Source: Isoetes taiwanensis (taxonomy: Eukaryota > Streptophyta > Lycopodiopsida > Isoetales > Isoetaceae). From it: a stretch of 64,000 nt of DNA. This document shows, piece by piece, positions 11,230 through 27,077 of this stretch (within the stretch, counting starts at the first letter, position 1; the number at the start of each line of letters is the position of its first letter). A program made the translations under genes and the position numbers. Below the pieces are notes generated by a model. That model was not told the origin of the DNA, did not search any database, and saw only the letters and a list, made by a program, of their open reading frames with translations. The stretch covers positions 25,773,831-25,837,830 of the forward strand of contig JAJEKV010000004.1 in the NCBI GenBank assembly GCA_021234155.1, given 5' to 3'.

Positions 11230-11750
11230 ATTTCTGAAAGCAACGGAGTGATATTCCCCATATACTAATACAAAATTTATATTCATGAAAGCAATGGAGC
11301 GATATTTCCCATATGCTAATCAATTTGTTTCATAAAAGTCATGGAGCGGCATTCCTTATATGCTAATACAAATTTACTCATAAAAGCAATGGAATGACAT
11401 TTTCCATATGCTAATACAAATTTTATATTCATGTTACTCATAAAAGCAATGGAGAAACATTCCCTAAATGCTATGGCCAATTGGTCTTCGTGGACTATAA
11501 AATTCATTCAATCCAATTCAAATTAAATCAAGTTGATTCAATTCAATTCAATACAAATTTCATATTCATGAAAATAATAGAGCGACATTTCCCATATGCC
11601 AATACAAATTTTATTCATAAAAGCGGTGAAGCAACATTCCGCATATGCTAATGCAAAGTTACTAAAAGGAATGGGGCGAATTTTTTCATATACTAATACA
11701 CATTTTATATTAAAAAACGCAATGGAGTGGCATTCCCCTATGTTTTCACA
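11230..11750. repeat. A/T-rich minisatellite, about 50-60-bp unit, interrupted
   Basis: The unit (aaaagcaatggagcgacatt, then tcccatatgctaatacaaat, then tttatattcatg) recurs about eight times with variation: 11237-11475 and again 11552-11750. A LINE tail at about 11476-11551 splits the array; the interrupted unit resumes on the other side. Confidence 0.8.
11476..11551 (+). mobile_element. Very short LINE 3'-end insertion in the minisatellite
   Basis: The sequence ggccaattggtcttcgtgga, ctataaaa and then a degenerate (ATTCA)n tail matches the 3' terminus of the LINE at 2779-2830. The flanks are the two halves of one minisatellite unit (...aatgct / aatacaaattt), so only about 70 bases were inserted. 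This is an extreme 5' truncation. Confidence 0.7.
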
Positions 11751-11924
11751 TATTATATTACATGTGAATATATTATGCTTCTTGCTATTATATGGATAGT
11801 TATTCCTCACGCTTGAAAAGTTGAATTCATTATTTATTTTTAAACTACAAGTCTAATTTGATTGTCTTTTGCCATTATTTATAGGAAAGAACAGGCATGG
11901 CAACAACATTGTCTAACATTGTGA

Positions 11925-12210
11925 TCAGTGGATATTCTACAAGTCAAAGGAATGTATGAATTGTTTATGGAACTGGCTTCCCTTCACATCCCTGATATGT
12001 TTACAAAAGCACTTAGTGCCTTCTATGAATATGCTCATAGGAGGGAGCTTGGGATTCTTCCTTTTTGTTCCCACAAGTTTTTTTTTTTTTCCCAATCTCG
12101 AGCTAGAGATCAACTCTACAGGGGGAACATACATTATGCATTTGATCTCACCCTCGAAGATACCTTCTGCTTATTTTATTTTACAAAGAGGCCAAGATTG
12201 TAAGGGGGGA
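11925..12210 (+). mobile_element. Copia pol 3' end (RNase H terminus) and polypurine tract
   Basis: The + frame at 11928-12060 reads QVKGMYELFMELASLHIPDM, FTKALS and then AHRRELGILPFCSHKF. This corresponds to the C terminus of copia RNase H, whose family signature is 'ADIFTKAL...RRxLG'. Only the last 50 or so residues remain. The tract gtaagggggga (12200-12210) sits directly before a TG-starting LTR and is a polypurine tract for plus-strand priming. The upstream pol is missing; the array at 11230-11750 lies there instead. Confidence 0.75.
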
Positions 12211-13060
12211 TGTTAGGATGTATTAGATTTATATACGTCTCTCTGTCTTGTTGCATCTCTCTCTTTCCTAGCTTGTTATATTTCCAATAGAGATTGCATT
12301 GCTTGTTGAATGTCAAAATATTCCAGCCTTTGCAATAGCCACTAGCTTCCTCATTAATGATTTATATACACAGGTCTTAAACCTTAGCAGTTATACCATC
12401 TATTGGAGTCAAGTGAGACGTAGCACAGATACAAAGACAAGTGCTGCTAAAGTTACAAAAAGATAGAGCAGGAATCTTAGTCGCAGTCTCATGGCATGAC
12501 CGAACCATTATGGCATCACGGCGTGACCAAACCCATTGTCCCACGACCTCACGACGTGGACAGAATTGGCGGTTAATGCTCCAATGTCTTTGCCATAAAT
12601 CATGGAGCGATCTTGAGAGCAATTTCAGGAGATGTTATTCCAATAAGGGTTTACAGTTTGGACTCATATATATCCACTTGAGTGTCTCCTGGGTGTTTTC
12701 TACCCCGTAAACATACATATACTTAGGGCTAGGGGCATTTTTTGGCTCTTTTCTAGTGTCTATTCCAAGGTGAAAGATGCCTTCCAGAATGACGTATATA
12801 GGGGTATTTTTTGTCACCCTTTGCATGCATATGGCATATACTCCTTACATATCTAAGTGCATCACCCTAGTGCTATTTGTTATAACTTTGTTTCTATTGT
12901 AGGCCCAAGGCCTATATATAGAGAATGAGCTCATTTTTCTGCAAAATTATAGCTGATTGCATAGAATTTTGATGAATTGATGCTATTAATTTTAGTTTGA
13001 TGATACTGCATAGAAGTTGAGTCAGAATTACATAAATTCAAGTTCATCCTTGGCTCTAAA
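12211..13060 (+). mobile_element. Copia 3' LTR (right end uncertain)
   Basis: The LTR starts tgttaggatgtattag immediately after the polypurine tract. A TATA-like tatatata followed by gagaatgagctc at about 12913-12930 suits an LTR promoter and start region. No second LTR copy is visible, so the right boundary cannot be fixed; 13060 is an estimate. ORFs inside (12377-12622, 12441-12710) have no recognisable domain. Confidence 0.55.
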
Positions 13061-13131
13061 TTGTGATCCCTAATTTATCTTTTATTGATTACGTAGTAAA
13101 TTGAGTGCTTTTGCGGTAATGCTTATGTAAT

Positions 13132-13230
13132 ATGATAAGATAAGGTAAGGTAACGTAAGATAAGATAAAAAATTGAGCATTCACGGAGACCCTTGGGCCA
13201 TCGGACGGTAGAATCAAGGGTACAATGAGA
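13132..13230 (-). mobile_element. LINE 3' terminus with (TTATC)n tail
   Basis: On the minus strand ggcccaagggtctccgtgaa precedes a run of TTATC/TTACC repeats (13132-13167). It is the same layout as the other LINE ends here, but with a different pentamer tail. Upstream LINE coding sequence is not recognised. Confidence 0.6.
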
Positions 13231-13354
13231 AGGCCTTAAGCCCAAATCAAACAAAGAGGCGACCCTGTCAAAGAACAAAAAAACAAAACAAGTAGCCATA
13301 AGTCTAAATAGAGCAAGGGCATAAAGGCCACAAATATTATGTGAGAATGCGATA

Positions 13355-13412
13355 TAATAAGAAAGAAAGAATGATTTTTATCGTCCACGGAGATCAATCG
13401 GCCACAAGTAAC
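13355..13412 (-). mobile_element. LINE 3' terminus with TTCT-rich tail
   Basis: The minus strand reads ggccgattgatctccgtgga, cgataaaaatcattctttct and then ttcttatta, nearly identical to the end at 2779-2815. The body that should continue to higher coordinates on the minus strand has no recognisable coding sequence. Confidence 0.7.
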
Positions 13413-16343
13413 CAAAGCGCAGATCAATATGTGGATGATGCTCGCCCCTCTGTATATTATCCACTTCTGCGCTAAGCAAGCATCATGGACTTCGATTAAC
13501 GCAAAAACTCCACTGGGTAGGCGATAAAATGCTTCTGTAAGGTAGAAAACTGATGAAATGCTTCTAAAAGTAGATTCTTGAATGCCTAAAACGCAAATGC
13601 ATACGCAACAGGAACGACTTCTAGAAAAAATGTCGAGTGCCTCAATTTTATTTTCTTGGCATTTTCTTCCTTTGAATTTCAAAATTGTGTCTTCCTTATA
13701 TAGCCAATTTCCATTGATCGAGACTTCTCTTTGATTAAATCTGGCCAATCTGAATAAAAAACAACAACGGCTCCGCATTAGGATCATGATGTGAATGGTC
13801 AGACCACCCAATTCTAAATCATGGATTGTTTAACTACAACAGTTCTGCAATTCACAAGGTAATCTAGTTCTCTCTAACATTCTTGATTGCTATTTCTCAT
13901 GTTCTTGCTTTTTCCCTCTTTTTCCATTTGTCCTCTGCTTTTATGCTGCGAGTGAAAACCTTCTGTTGAAATCCTTATATGTCTCAAAAAATTGAAAAAA
14001 AACTTAAACATAACATCTAAAATTCTTTCCTTCCTTCATTGATTTCTCGTGGTTTCAAAAGACCGTTCGATCCAATCTTCTGTCACATTTGTAGGAAACA
14101 TATTCAAACTCCTCAAAATTTATTCCCTTTGGGAATTTTGGTGATCTCAGTCTACTTAAATATCTGATAGATCCATCTTCGTATTTAACTCCTATCTAGG
14201 ATAATCTCTCATAAGACCCCAGTGTTTGATATTTTCCCACAATTGAATCCTTTAACTGGCATTCCATATCCTTATGGTGTTCCGAAGCTGACAGAGAAAA
14301 TCCAAGGGGATGCGGCGTAGGATGGGCTTCTGCAAAGGGACTAGCCTCTCATTGGGTCTAAACTCACTGCCATCCATGGTATTTGCTTAAATTTACCAAT
14401 GGTTTGAGAAAATAAAATGCCTTTCAAACTTGGTCAAAGTAAAAAAATAAGTTTCAATCTTGAAAAACTCTAATCTCACCTCCTTTCCCTTCATAAGGCA
14501 TCATCCTAAACGCAATGTACTGGCAAAACGATCCCGCTGTAATGATTGAGTGTGGAAGCCAACTATATGCCATCTTTTTTTTGCATAGTTTGGTCCTAAT
14601 TTTTTAAAAATTACCACATGCCTTTTTTAAAATGGAACCCGAGACTCTCAAATGCAGGCTTAATAACTTATATGCTGCCTCTACCTCCCTCTATGGTCTG
14701 ACTCCAATCTAACTGGAAGAATAGAATAGAATGGAAGAAGCAAGAAACGGTTTAGGAGACTCCTTCAAATTGTTTAGACTGCTATGTTAGACATTTCTAG
14801 TATGCAGATTGTAAAAGAAGGGAAATATATTAGAGCCTATAGAGACCTCAAGAGGACTATAGAGACCTCAAGAGGACGATAGATTGACACAAATCATAAC
14901 TATATAAATGAGTTATATTCCAGAACTGCATGCAAGCGTATCATATTGGACCAATTAACCTGGAATAAAGTGAATGATAGTCCTCAAGGAATAGCTAAGA
15001 AGAGATTGAAGAGGGAAAAACAATTGTTTTTGAATGATGCATAATTACCCAAAACCAGACCAGAACGGGAACATGGATCTAAAATTTGGAATGGGAATGG
15101 AGACAGATCGGAAGATATGGCCAGCATGCAAATTTTTAAAATTTGAAAACAGTTTTAGTGTTTTTTCAACTCGCTTGAGCTTGCATAGATGGAAAATTGA
15201 AGCAAACTACAAGTCTGTTCTTCAAGATTTTATTTGTTAGATAGTTATAGGCAAATTTTTTCTATAATTGAAAAGAAATGTGATGTCAATGGCTAGCAAA
15301 TATTCCTTGTGCATCGTTTCAAACAGTTCAAAGATATCTTTAGCATCTCCCAGATTCCATCTTTCTTTATGTAGTCACTAGAGGAAGCTTGCAACCTTAT
15401 GTGACATACAATGTCTCTCATCCTATTTTCTTACCAATTTAGAGATATGGAGGTAAGCCTTTGCATTATGCAGTGTTATGTTTGAGTCATTTGACAGCCT
15501 ACAAGGCTTTTACATCTTCCTCTAACTCCTATAATATAGACATAATAGGCGATGTAACACACACGTTGAAACAAAATCTCCTTGAATCCATCCAATTTTA
15601 GCTAATACAATCGACCATCTCCAATGAGAGTAAACTAATTACCATGTATTTGCTCGATTTAACAACATAAATATTCCAGGAATGTTTAGTAAACAGACAC
15701 TCCTCTAATTTGAAAACAATCACACATTCTGCTCCATGTGTCATGTAATTAATCGTCGGAGCCAAGAATGTTGATTGGAAAAAGCAGAATGTTAGTAAAA
15801 TAACCGAAATGTAGTAAGAAAAAAAAAAGAAAAGGGAATGTCAATAAATAGTGTATCCCGAAATTGCAACACTTCTACGTGGCGTTGCCCCATTGGACGC
15901 CATGGTAGAATGCCCTGTAACAGTTCTTTAAGTAGGCAGTACGAGCCACTTGTTGTTAGCTTGCATTTTAAGCTTGAATTTTAGAATATATAAATAATAG
16001 GCGCGCCATAAAGATGCTTGGGTGCAACTTGGAGGAAGAAGAATATTAAACATGAGCATGCAGAGAGTTGTGGATTATAGAAGTAGTTGGATAGAACTTA
16101 TGTCGGAAGGAACGAAGGGAATAACAATCATATGCAACGTGCATATGATTTCCAAACACAAAAGACAAGCAAATTTTCCAAAGAGATGGAAGGTATATTC
16201 CCCAAAAAAGCAGCAAAAAGCATAAAGCAACCAAACAAAGAAAAAGCAAGCGTGCCTTTGAAGAACACAAACTTGTATACACTTTCACGTATAATTGGCC
16301 ACATATTTTTATAAGGCGCCATTTCACAATCGAAGCTCTGGCT
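13413..16343. other. Long intergenic stretch, including the carboxypeptidase promoter side
   Basis: About 2.9 kb with no recognisable gene. The 191-residue minus ORF ending at 13236 overlaps a LINE tail and shows no domain. A short duplication (tatagagacctcaagaggac) occurs twice at 14838-14878, and tagaatagaatgg occurs near 14722. The last several hundred bases before 16344 should hold the promoter of the next gene; gaatatataaataatagg at 15984-16001 is TATA-like. Confidence 0.4.
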
Positions 16344-21038
<4,695 letters not shown>

Positions 21039-22164
21039 TATTCTCGTTCATTATCATTTTGAAGGTCTTATCCATATTGGAACGACAAAACTGTTCAATG
21101 AAGTTTGTTACTTTTTGTTGGATTCTTTAGACTTCTACGTCTTTCTCCTTGCACCTTATCCATTTTAAGAACACGTATCCAAGATTTCTTATTAGATTAA
21201 TAATAACGAGAAACATGTGCCTGGCGATGGGCATTAGTCCATCGCCATTAGTCTTGGATGCATGGAATGGGTAGATTTAGTCATGGAGGTGCATGGAATG
21301 TGTTGAATCATGGAATTCATAGTGTGGATAGAAATGGATAGACTATGGAATGTCTATTGTTTAGGGGATTGATTGATGTGAGCGATACTTTAGGCTTTTA
21401 TTGAATACAACATAACTTGGCTGTCAACACAATTGCAATTGAAAATCGTGTGGGTGTGTAGAACAAGAGATGGTAGAAGTATCTAGGTATGTTTGTATGA
21501 CGTGTGCACTGCATTTAAGGCAATATCATACCATATATAAAGCAGTAACATTTCTGTTCTTAAAAAATAGGAAGTCTTTTTTCTGGGCTGAGCACAGCCT
21601 AGGAGCTCGACACGTACATTTTTTTCTTCATTTCTAAAATCGTAAAAAGGAAATATTGCAAGGTCGACACGTGATCTTCCCCCTTTCTTGCTCTCCAAGC
21701 AATCCGTCGCCATTTGAGCTTTTGGGCAGCCGATTTTGGTCGGAATGGGTAAAGGATTGTGGCGGATTAATGGGTTTTGTGTCCCGATCTTTGTGTTAGG
21801 TTATTGGGGTGAGAAACAAGGAATTGGGGCGGTTTTGTCGCGGTAGACTCTGTTTCTTGGTTGTTATTGCGGTTTAAAAGCAAAGCAGAGTATTACTTAA
21901 GTCCCAAGGCGAGAAAAAGGGCGAAGATGAAATCGAGCTTGAATAGAAAGAAGAGGCAAAAAGGGGATTAAAACCCCGCTTTGGGATGAGCAAGAATGGA
22001 ACAGAGGCTTCCAAATGAGAAGGAAGAGGAAGAAGAAGGCATTCTTTCCCGAAATCTCTACTCGACAAAGGGAAAAAAAGAAGTGCCCGAGTTAGTTCTA
22101 CGCTTTCTGATCTTGGACCGATTAATTGCTTTCTGATCTTGGACCGATTAATTGCTTTCTACGT
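21039..22164. other. Carboxypeptidase 3' flank, no gene seen
   Basis: No domain is found. A near-perfect 27-bp tandem duplication (ttgctttctgatcttggacc, gattaa) lies at about 22101-22157, directly upstream of the epimerase-like pseudogene. Confidence 0.45.
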
Positions 22165-22768
22165 CTTGGGTATGGTGTACAAGCTGGTGAAAGAGAATGA
22201 ATTGTCGACAGAAATGCATGGAATGCCTTTAAACAAAGCCACCCCTGTAAAGCTTAGCACAACATGCTTATTGGAACCTCAAGGGCCATAATTAAGCAAC
22301 ATTTTGAGCCACAAAATTCAAATATTTGGTTCCAAAATCTCCTGTATACAAACTTCGCATTCCAACTGGAGAATTTCTACCTGTAGCTGGGACCCCTTTT
22401 GATTTTCTCAAATCAAGAAGGATTGGAAAAAGAATTGGTGAGATTCTAGGTGGGTATGACCACAATTATGTCTTTGGATGGAACGAAGTCAAAGCATGGC
22501 CTGCACTTGGCGGCCAGTTGAAGGAGCCTTCAAGTGGAAGGGCCATGGAAGTATTTACAAATGCACCGGGATTGCGGTTCTCTACACCGAAATTTGATGG
22601 TGAGTATAAAGGACAAGGGTGGGTTTGTATATAGACAAAGATGATGCCTTGTGTTTGGAAACTCAGGCCTTCCACGATGTTGTCGATAGGCCAAACTTTC
22701 CTAGTGTCATTTTTTCACCACCTCATGTGTATAGACATGTAATGCTCAACCGCTTCTATCATTCTTAG
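22165..22768 (+). pseudogene. Aldose 1-epimerase (galactose mutarotase) pseudogene, intron-less fragment
   Basis: Three frames in sequence give the C-terminal half of a mutarotase: MVYKLVKENELSTEMHGMPL, NKATPVKLS; then IPTGEFLPVAGTPFDFLKSR, IGGYDHNY-like GGYDHNYVFGW, SGRAMEVFTNAPGLRFSTPK; then after a frameshift near 22618 LYIDKDDALCLETQAFHDVV, DRPNFPSVIF, ending in a stop at 22766-22768. In the family the conserved GGYDHN, TNAPG and CLETQ blocks line the sugar pocket and the enzyme interconverts the anomers of aldoses. Frameshifts near 22290-22325 and 22618 disable it. The N-terminal half is missing, and no intron interrupts the preserved part, which suggests a retrocopy. Confidence 0.85.
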
Positions 22769-24231
22769 AGCACCATTGTAATATATGTTCGAACACAACA
22801 TAACAATGCGCAAATCACACTCGATCCCCTCTTCAATGTTTATGCATGTATACAAAGGTTCCTTTAAAAGCCAAATGTAGGTTCTCTAATTACCCTTTAT
22901 AGGGGCAATCCAAAACCCCTTTGTGGTTATCCGATGGCAAGGTACGATTTGATCCTCTGAGTTTAACTTGCACAAGGCAACTAGGATGACACAATTGGAG
23001 AGCCAAGCAATGCGACCAACAAGAAAATATCGAAAAGGCAAAGCTAAGAGAAAAAAAAGCGAAGCAACACTTTCGGTTTCTGACCAGCGATCGGGAGAGG
23101 TCAGTCCGATAAATTGAAGCTAATAAACTTTTATAAAGGTTGTCCCGAATGTGATGTCTAAATCCACGAGGCCATTCATATTTCCGACCAAAATCGGTTA
23201 AAACGCTTGCATTTCAAGCCAAATATTTTGATCATCCATTTCTGGGTCTTTTTAACGTGCGGATGAGCCTTAAGGAGCTTTTTTGGCGATGGAAGCCGCA
23301 TCTATAGATATATCGGCCACAAAACATATGATGCTAAGATCCCTTTAACTCTTCATTTCACGATTTCTCGATTTGATTTAGCCGCACCGAGGCCAAGGGG
23401 AAGAGAACCGTTCAGCCAAGGAAGAGAATGGCGGCAGCTAGGCCAGGCCGCGATAAGTTTCTTGTATAATTTAGGTGCAATAGGCACGTATAGATAGAGA
23501 ACAAACTTTGCGTTTAAAGTGTACACTTAGGGCGAAATCACACTTGGGGCACCCGCCCAATTAAAATTTACCCGCGTGTGATGGAATGGGCAAGTGCCCA
23601 GACACATGCCCACATTAGGGCACCTAAATACCTGCCACGTAACAGCCACGTAGACAAACAGGTCTGAAATCATAAGTTTACTGTTGCAATTCAGATGCTT
23701 ACAACATAACTATAAAAGACCAACAGGTCTGAAATCATAAGTTTACTGTTGGAATTCAGATGCTTACAACATAACTATAAAAGACCAACAGGTCTGAAAC
23801 TCCATTTAGCATAATAGGTTAGCAGACTATTTTTTACTTCACTAGCCATCTGCTCAAAGCAGACTATTTTTTACTTCACTAGCTTTTTTACCTTTCCAAA
23901 ACTATGGAAGCCCTATTCTGAACAGAAATCATAACTTTTCAAAACCATGGCACATTTGAAACTGAGTAAAGGCTTGAATATTAACTTCAAGAGTACATCA
24001 TGTTCAACTACGGGTCCAACAGGCCCAGAAAGTACATGAAAACAAATCTGACCATCCGGTCATTATCATGGAATGGAGAAAACATAACATTTATACACCA
24101 ACGTATCAGGTGTCTATGAGCAGCAGCCGTTCTTTTGAGGAAGTGGCTGACCAGGGATTCCAATTCTTTATTGGCTTTAAGCAATGAAAACTGCAGATTA
24201 CAATGAAATGAATTAATCAAGTTCCATGACA
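22769..24231. other. Non-coding stretch with short tandem duplications
   Basis: A 64-bp unit (aggtctgaaatcataagttt, actgttg..attcagatgc, ttacaacataactataaaag) is repeated in tandem at about 23662-23790, with a partial third start. The phrase agcagactattttttacttc, actag occurs at 23821 and 23859. No gene is recognised. Confidence 0.5.
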
Positions 24232-25010
24232 TCAAATTTTGTCAATGAGACGGTCAATGGAGGCACCAATGCCCTTCAGAACCAATAACTTTTCTGCTTC
24301 TGCTTGCTTCAAAGTCTCATTCAATTGTTTTCCCTGCTCCAACAAGTCTTCCATTACCTGAAGCAAAGCTTGTTTTTTGCTCCTTTTAGAAGAAGAGGAA
24401 TTTGGAGTTTCCTTTTTCACTTGCACGTTTTCTCGTGCAACATCTTGAACTGTTTCTTGTCAAGATATCTCTCTCTCGATTCATTATCTTCCTCAATTGC
24501 ACCAGCATGAACGTGTTTCCGGACATTGGCTCTCTCACCAAAATAGCTATCCATTAAACTGTAATAGGGACAGCTTTCTCTTCTATCATTTCCGGAAACA
24601 CTATTCCAGGTGACATCAGCCTGGTATTGTCTGAACACGTACTGAAATTTTTTTCTGCAAGCTTTGGCATCTTTTTTAAAATCAGGACACGTAGCCACAA
24701 CCTTTGCATGCACCTGTCCCCACAAACTTGTTCCCGTGCTCGTTCCCTGCTTTGGTCTCTCAAGGAATTGTCTATTCATTTCACAACGGGCATGTAATAG
24801 AGCAACAACATGCTTCTCTTGCCATGGTTTACCTGCATCGTCATCGTCTTCACTCGATTCTATTTCCACAGTAGAGGTTTTAGGGACAGGGCCTCTTGTT
24901 TTTCTTCTTCGCAGCATCTTTCTTTGGCTCACTATTTCTAGTCTTTCTACCTTTAACTGCTGCAGCAGGAGTGAAATCTGTAGAAGGTGGTGGTGCGGAT
25001 GAATGTGTAA
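24232..25010 (-). pseudogene. Trihelix / Myb-SANT-like DNA-binding protein, frame-shifted
   Basis: Minus frames read in order: a proline/lysine-rich linker (PSTDFTPAAAVKGRKTRN), an acidic patch (EIESSEDDDDAG), then a trihelix-like domain from KPWQEKHVVALLHARCEMNR through SLWGQVHAKVVATCPDFKKD and ACRKKFQYVFRQYQADV to YYSLMDSYFGERANV (aromatic/Trp spacing of the fold). It ends in a C-terminal coiled coil (LLQVMEDLLEQGKQLNETLK, QAEAEKLLVLKGIGASIDRL). Such three-helix domains occur in GT transcription factors and in accessory proteins of PIF/Harbinger and other elements. Frame changes near 24900 and 24420 break the ORF, unless an unrecognised intron explains one of them. The target is unknown. 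Confidence 0.7.
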
Positions 25011-25220
25011 TATTAGGATGCTGAGAAAAAATCTGAGTGGGCTGCAGATCTAAAATGTATACTTTTGGTGCAATCTAAAATGTATACTTTTGGTGCAATC
25101 TAAAATGTCAATGGATCCACATCATGAAGAACCTATTCCAAAGAGCTCTAGGCACATCTATCAACTCAATCCGAAGCTCATTTGCAAGGGTGACAGGTAT
25201 AGAAGCTCCTTGTGTACTTC

Positions 25221-25583
25221 CTATAGTGGCGAGCATGAACATGTAAACATGCTCTGATATCGTGTCCCATACTCACGACTCAAGTCTAGAAACTCGAGAA
25301 GCTCATAATCACCAACTGTGTCATGTGGGATCGATTCCCAAGCCTTGAACCGTTTCTCATCACAAACATCAACGTGTGTGATGCCTTCGGACCTGAAGCA
25401 AGTTCTCCTGCATGTGTACTTGGAGGGAAACTTGTTTGACTCCAACACGGCAATATGCCAGCGTGTGTTATCGACTACCATATAACTCCCTACAATAATA
25501 AGAAATGCCATTTCAAAATAAAATAGTGGAAATGAATTGATATATACACTAATAAAAGCATATAGTAAGAAACATATAAGCAA
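25221..25583 (-). CDS. Unidentified 120-residue minus ORF
   Basis: The reading DNTRWHIAVLESNKFPSKYT, CRRTCFRSEGITHVDV, then ESIPHDTVGDYELLEFLDLS looks protein-like, but I do not recognise it. It lies upstream of the trihelix-like gene on the same strand and downstream of the Helitron C terminus, so it could be an N-terminal exon of the former or matter carried by the latter. The first 35 residues are hydrophobic and probably intronic. Confidence 0.3.
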   Translation of the reverse strand: MLICFLLYAFISVYINSFPLFYFEMAFLIIVGSYMVVDNTRWHIAVLESNKFPSKYTCRRTCFRSEGITHVDVCDEKRFKAWESIPHDTVGDYELLEFLDLSREYGTRYQSMFTCSCSPL

Positions 25584-25789
25584 TTGTTATGATTAGAACC
25601 AACAAATACTACACTCACCACCCCTACGACGTACATGAACTATCGCCCTTGGCTTAAGATTTCAAATTTTTCGAGGTACGAAGAGTGTGTATTCCTTCAC
25701 AATCTACACAAATTGGAAGGGTCATAATGGCCAAAGAAACATGAAACACTTGAATATAAAAAATATACATGCACTAACAGGATGTCTTA

Positions 25790-27077
25790 ACATTAGTCGG
25801 GGATTTGACACTTACCTCCATCACAAAGCATCTGTGTAAACCACATTCCTTGTGAACCTTGAAGTTGTATTGGCATCTTCTTGAGGCATTGATGGTGGAT
25901 CTTTGATAGCGACCCGAATTCTTTGTCGGTTTTGTACCCTTGAGAATGCCATATATAATTGTCCATGCATAAAGACAAGCTTTGAAAGATGTATGCTCAC
26001 CTTAATGCATTGTTTGGCCCTAAAACTTGTTTATCGTCATGGCAAAGGCCACCTGCAATGGGAATTGCACCTTTTCAAACTGAAATGGCAAGCCGGAATC
26101 AGTAGGCACAATTGAATGCATGATAGGAGCACAATGTCACCAACATGGATACCAGTTACTATCTCTACCTCAATGATACGTCTTCCCAGCTTTTGTATAA
26201 TCAACCGTATTCCATTATATAGGCCCTTCTTGAATGATGTAGACCTCAACAACATAACAATCATTCCGACCTTCAGGTTTAGCTCGTGGGTAGTACACCA
26301 CTTGGAGTTTGTGCATCAAGAAACACAATGGGATATAGACCTGCTTGCTGGCCATCTGTGTCTATAACTCGATCCGCACCAAAGTAATTTGTCGTCTCTC
26401 TAGGGATAAGCGACACCACCTTTCTATTGATCTCATCTACAAAATGGTTCAAAGGTGATAGTATAGCACGATGTGTCCTAAAAATCACTTCTTTCTAGTT
26501 TTGTTGGATATCAGGAAATATATCTTAAATCAAATCATCCACATCATCCGATCGAAGACATATATCCTACGACAGATGCATCATATCAATGCCCTTCTCT
26601 GGAAAGGTTTGTTCTCGCCCATCTCCTATGCATAATAACTAGTCAACAAATGCGTGTTGTTCAAGCGCATCTAAAACCAATGCTACCATTTGTCAGTTTG
26701 TATTCTCTCACACTATCTTAGATATACGAATGCTTTAGAGACACTTCTATTCCGTGGACGATAAAATCATATTCTATTCTATTCTATTCTATAATTTGCG
26801 CACGCGAACCTCTAGGAACCACTAGTAGTATTTGTCGAAAATCCCTTCCCAATAGCACTGGAATCCCACCAAATGGGGTCTGCTCATTGCCCATCACATC
26901 TCTTAATGTTCTATCCACTGCGTCAAAAATCCACTCGTGTATCATTGGTGCTTCATCCCATATAATCAACCGACATGCTCGAATGAGTCTTGCCAATTCT
27001 AGTTGTCTTGGAATGTTACATGTAGATTATTCGTATGCCTCTATAGGTATCTTGAGATATGAATGAGCCTTTCGACC
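25790..27077 (-). pseudogene. Helitron Rep-helicase, C-terminal (Pif1-type helicase) half
   Basis: Minus frames give, in order: GRKAHSYLKIPIEAYE, ARLIRACRLIIWDEAPMIHE (Walker B-like DEAP), RTLRDVMGN, FGGIPVLLGRDFRQILLVVP, RGSRAQIIE, RTHRAILSPLNHFVDEINRK, NYFGADRVIDTD, then MIVMLLRSTSFKKGLYNGIR, LIIQKLGRRIIEVEIVTGIH, and a decayed end (about 26040-25790). These are the helicase blocks of the large Helitron protein, which unwinds DNA during rolling-circle transposition. Stops and frameshifts are present (about 26500-26740, 26037). The preceding Walker A block lies at 30640, separated by the LTR element at 27078-30528. A LINE tail at 26751-26786 cuts it again. Confidence 0.9.
26751..26786 (+). 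mobile_element. 36-bp LINE tail inserted in the Helitron helicase frame
   Basis: Sequence tccgtggacgataaaatcat followed by (attct)n is the last part of the LINE 3' terminus seen at 2791-2830. It is flanked by ttctat on both sides (26745-26750 and 26787-26792). Removing it and one copy restores the helicase reading (minus strand RAQIIE followed by VSLKHSYI). This is a direct demonstration that this terminus inserts. Confidence 0.85.

Noticed and set aside
11596-11799. Small genes in the 11.2-11.8 kb region (both strands)
   Set aside because: All these ORFs are translations of the minisatellite unit.
13236-13811. 191-residue minus ORF as a gene
   Set aside because: Its end runs through a LINE 3' terminus and its composition (Ile/Cys/Arg mix without a domain) looks like chance translation.
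25221-25583. RPA-like single-strand-binding gene of the Helitron
   Set aside because: Plant Helitrons often carry RPA-like genes, but no OB-fold pattern could be seen in this ORF.
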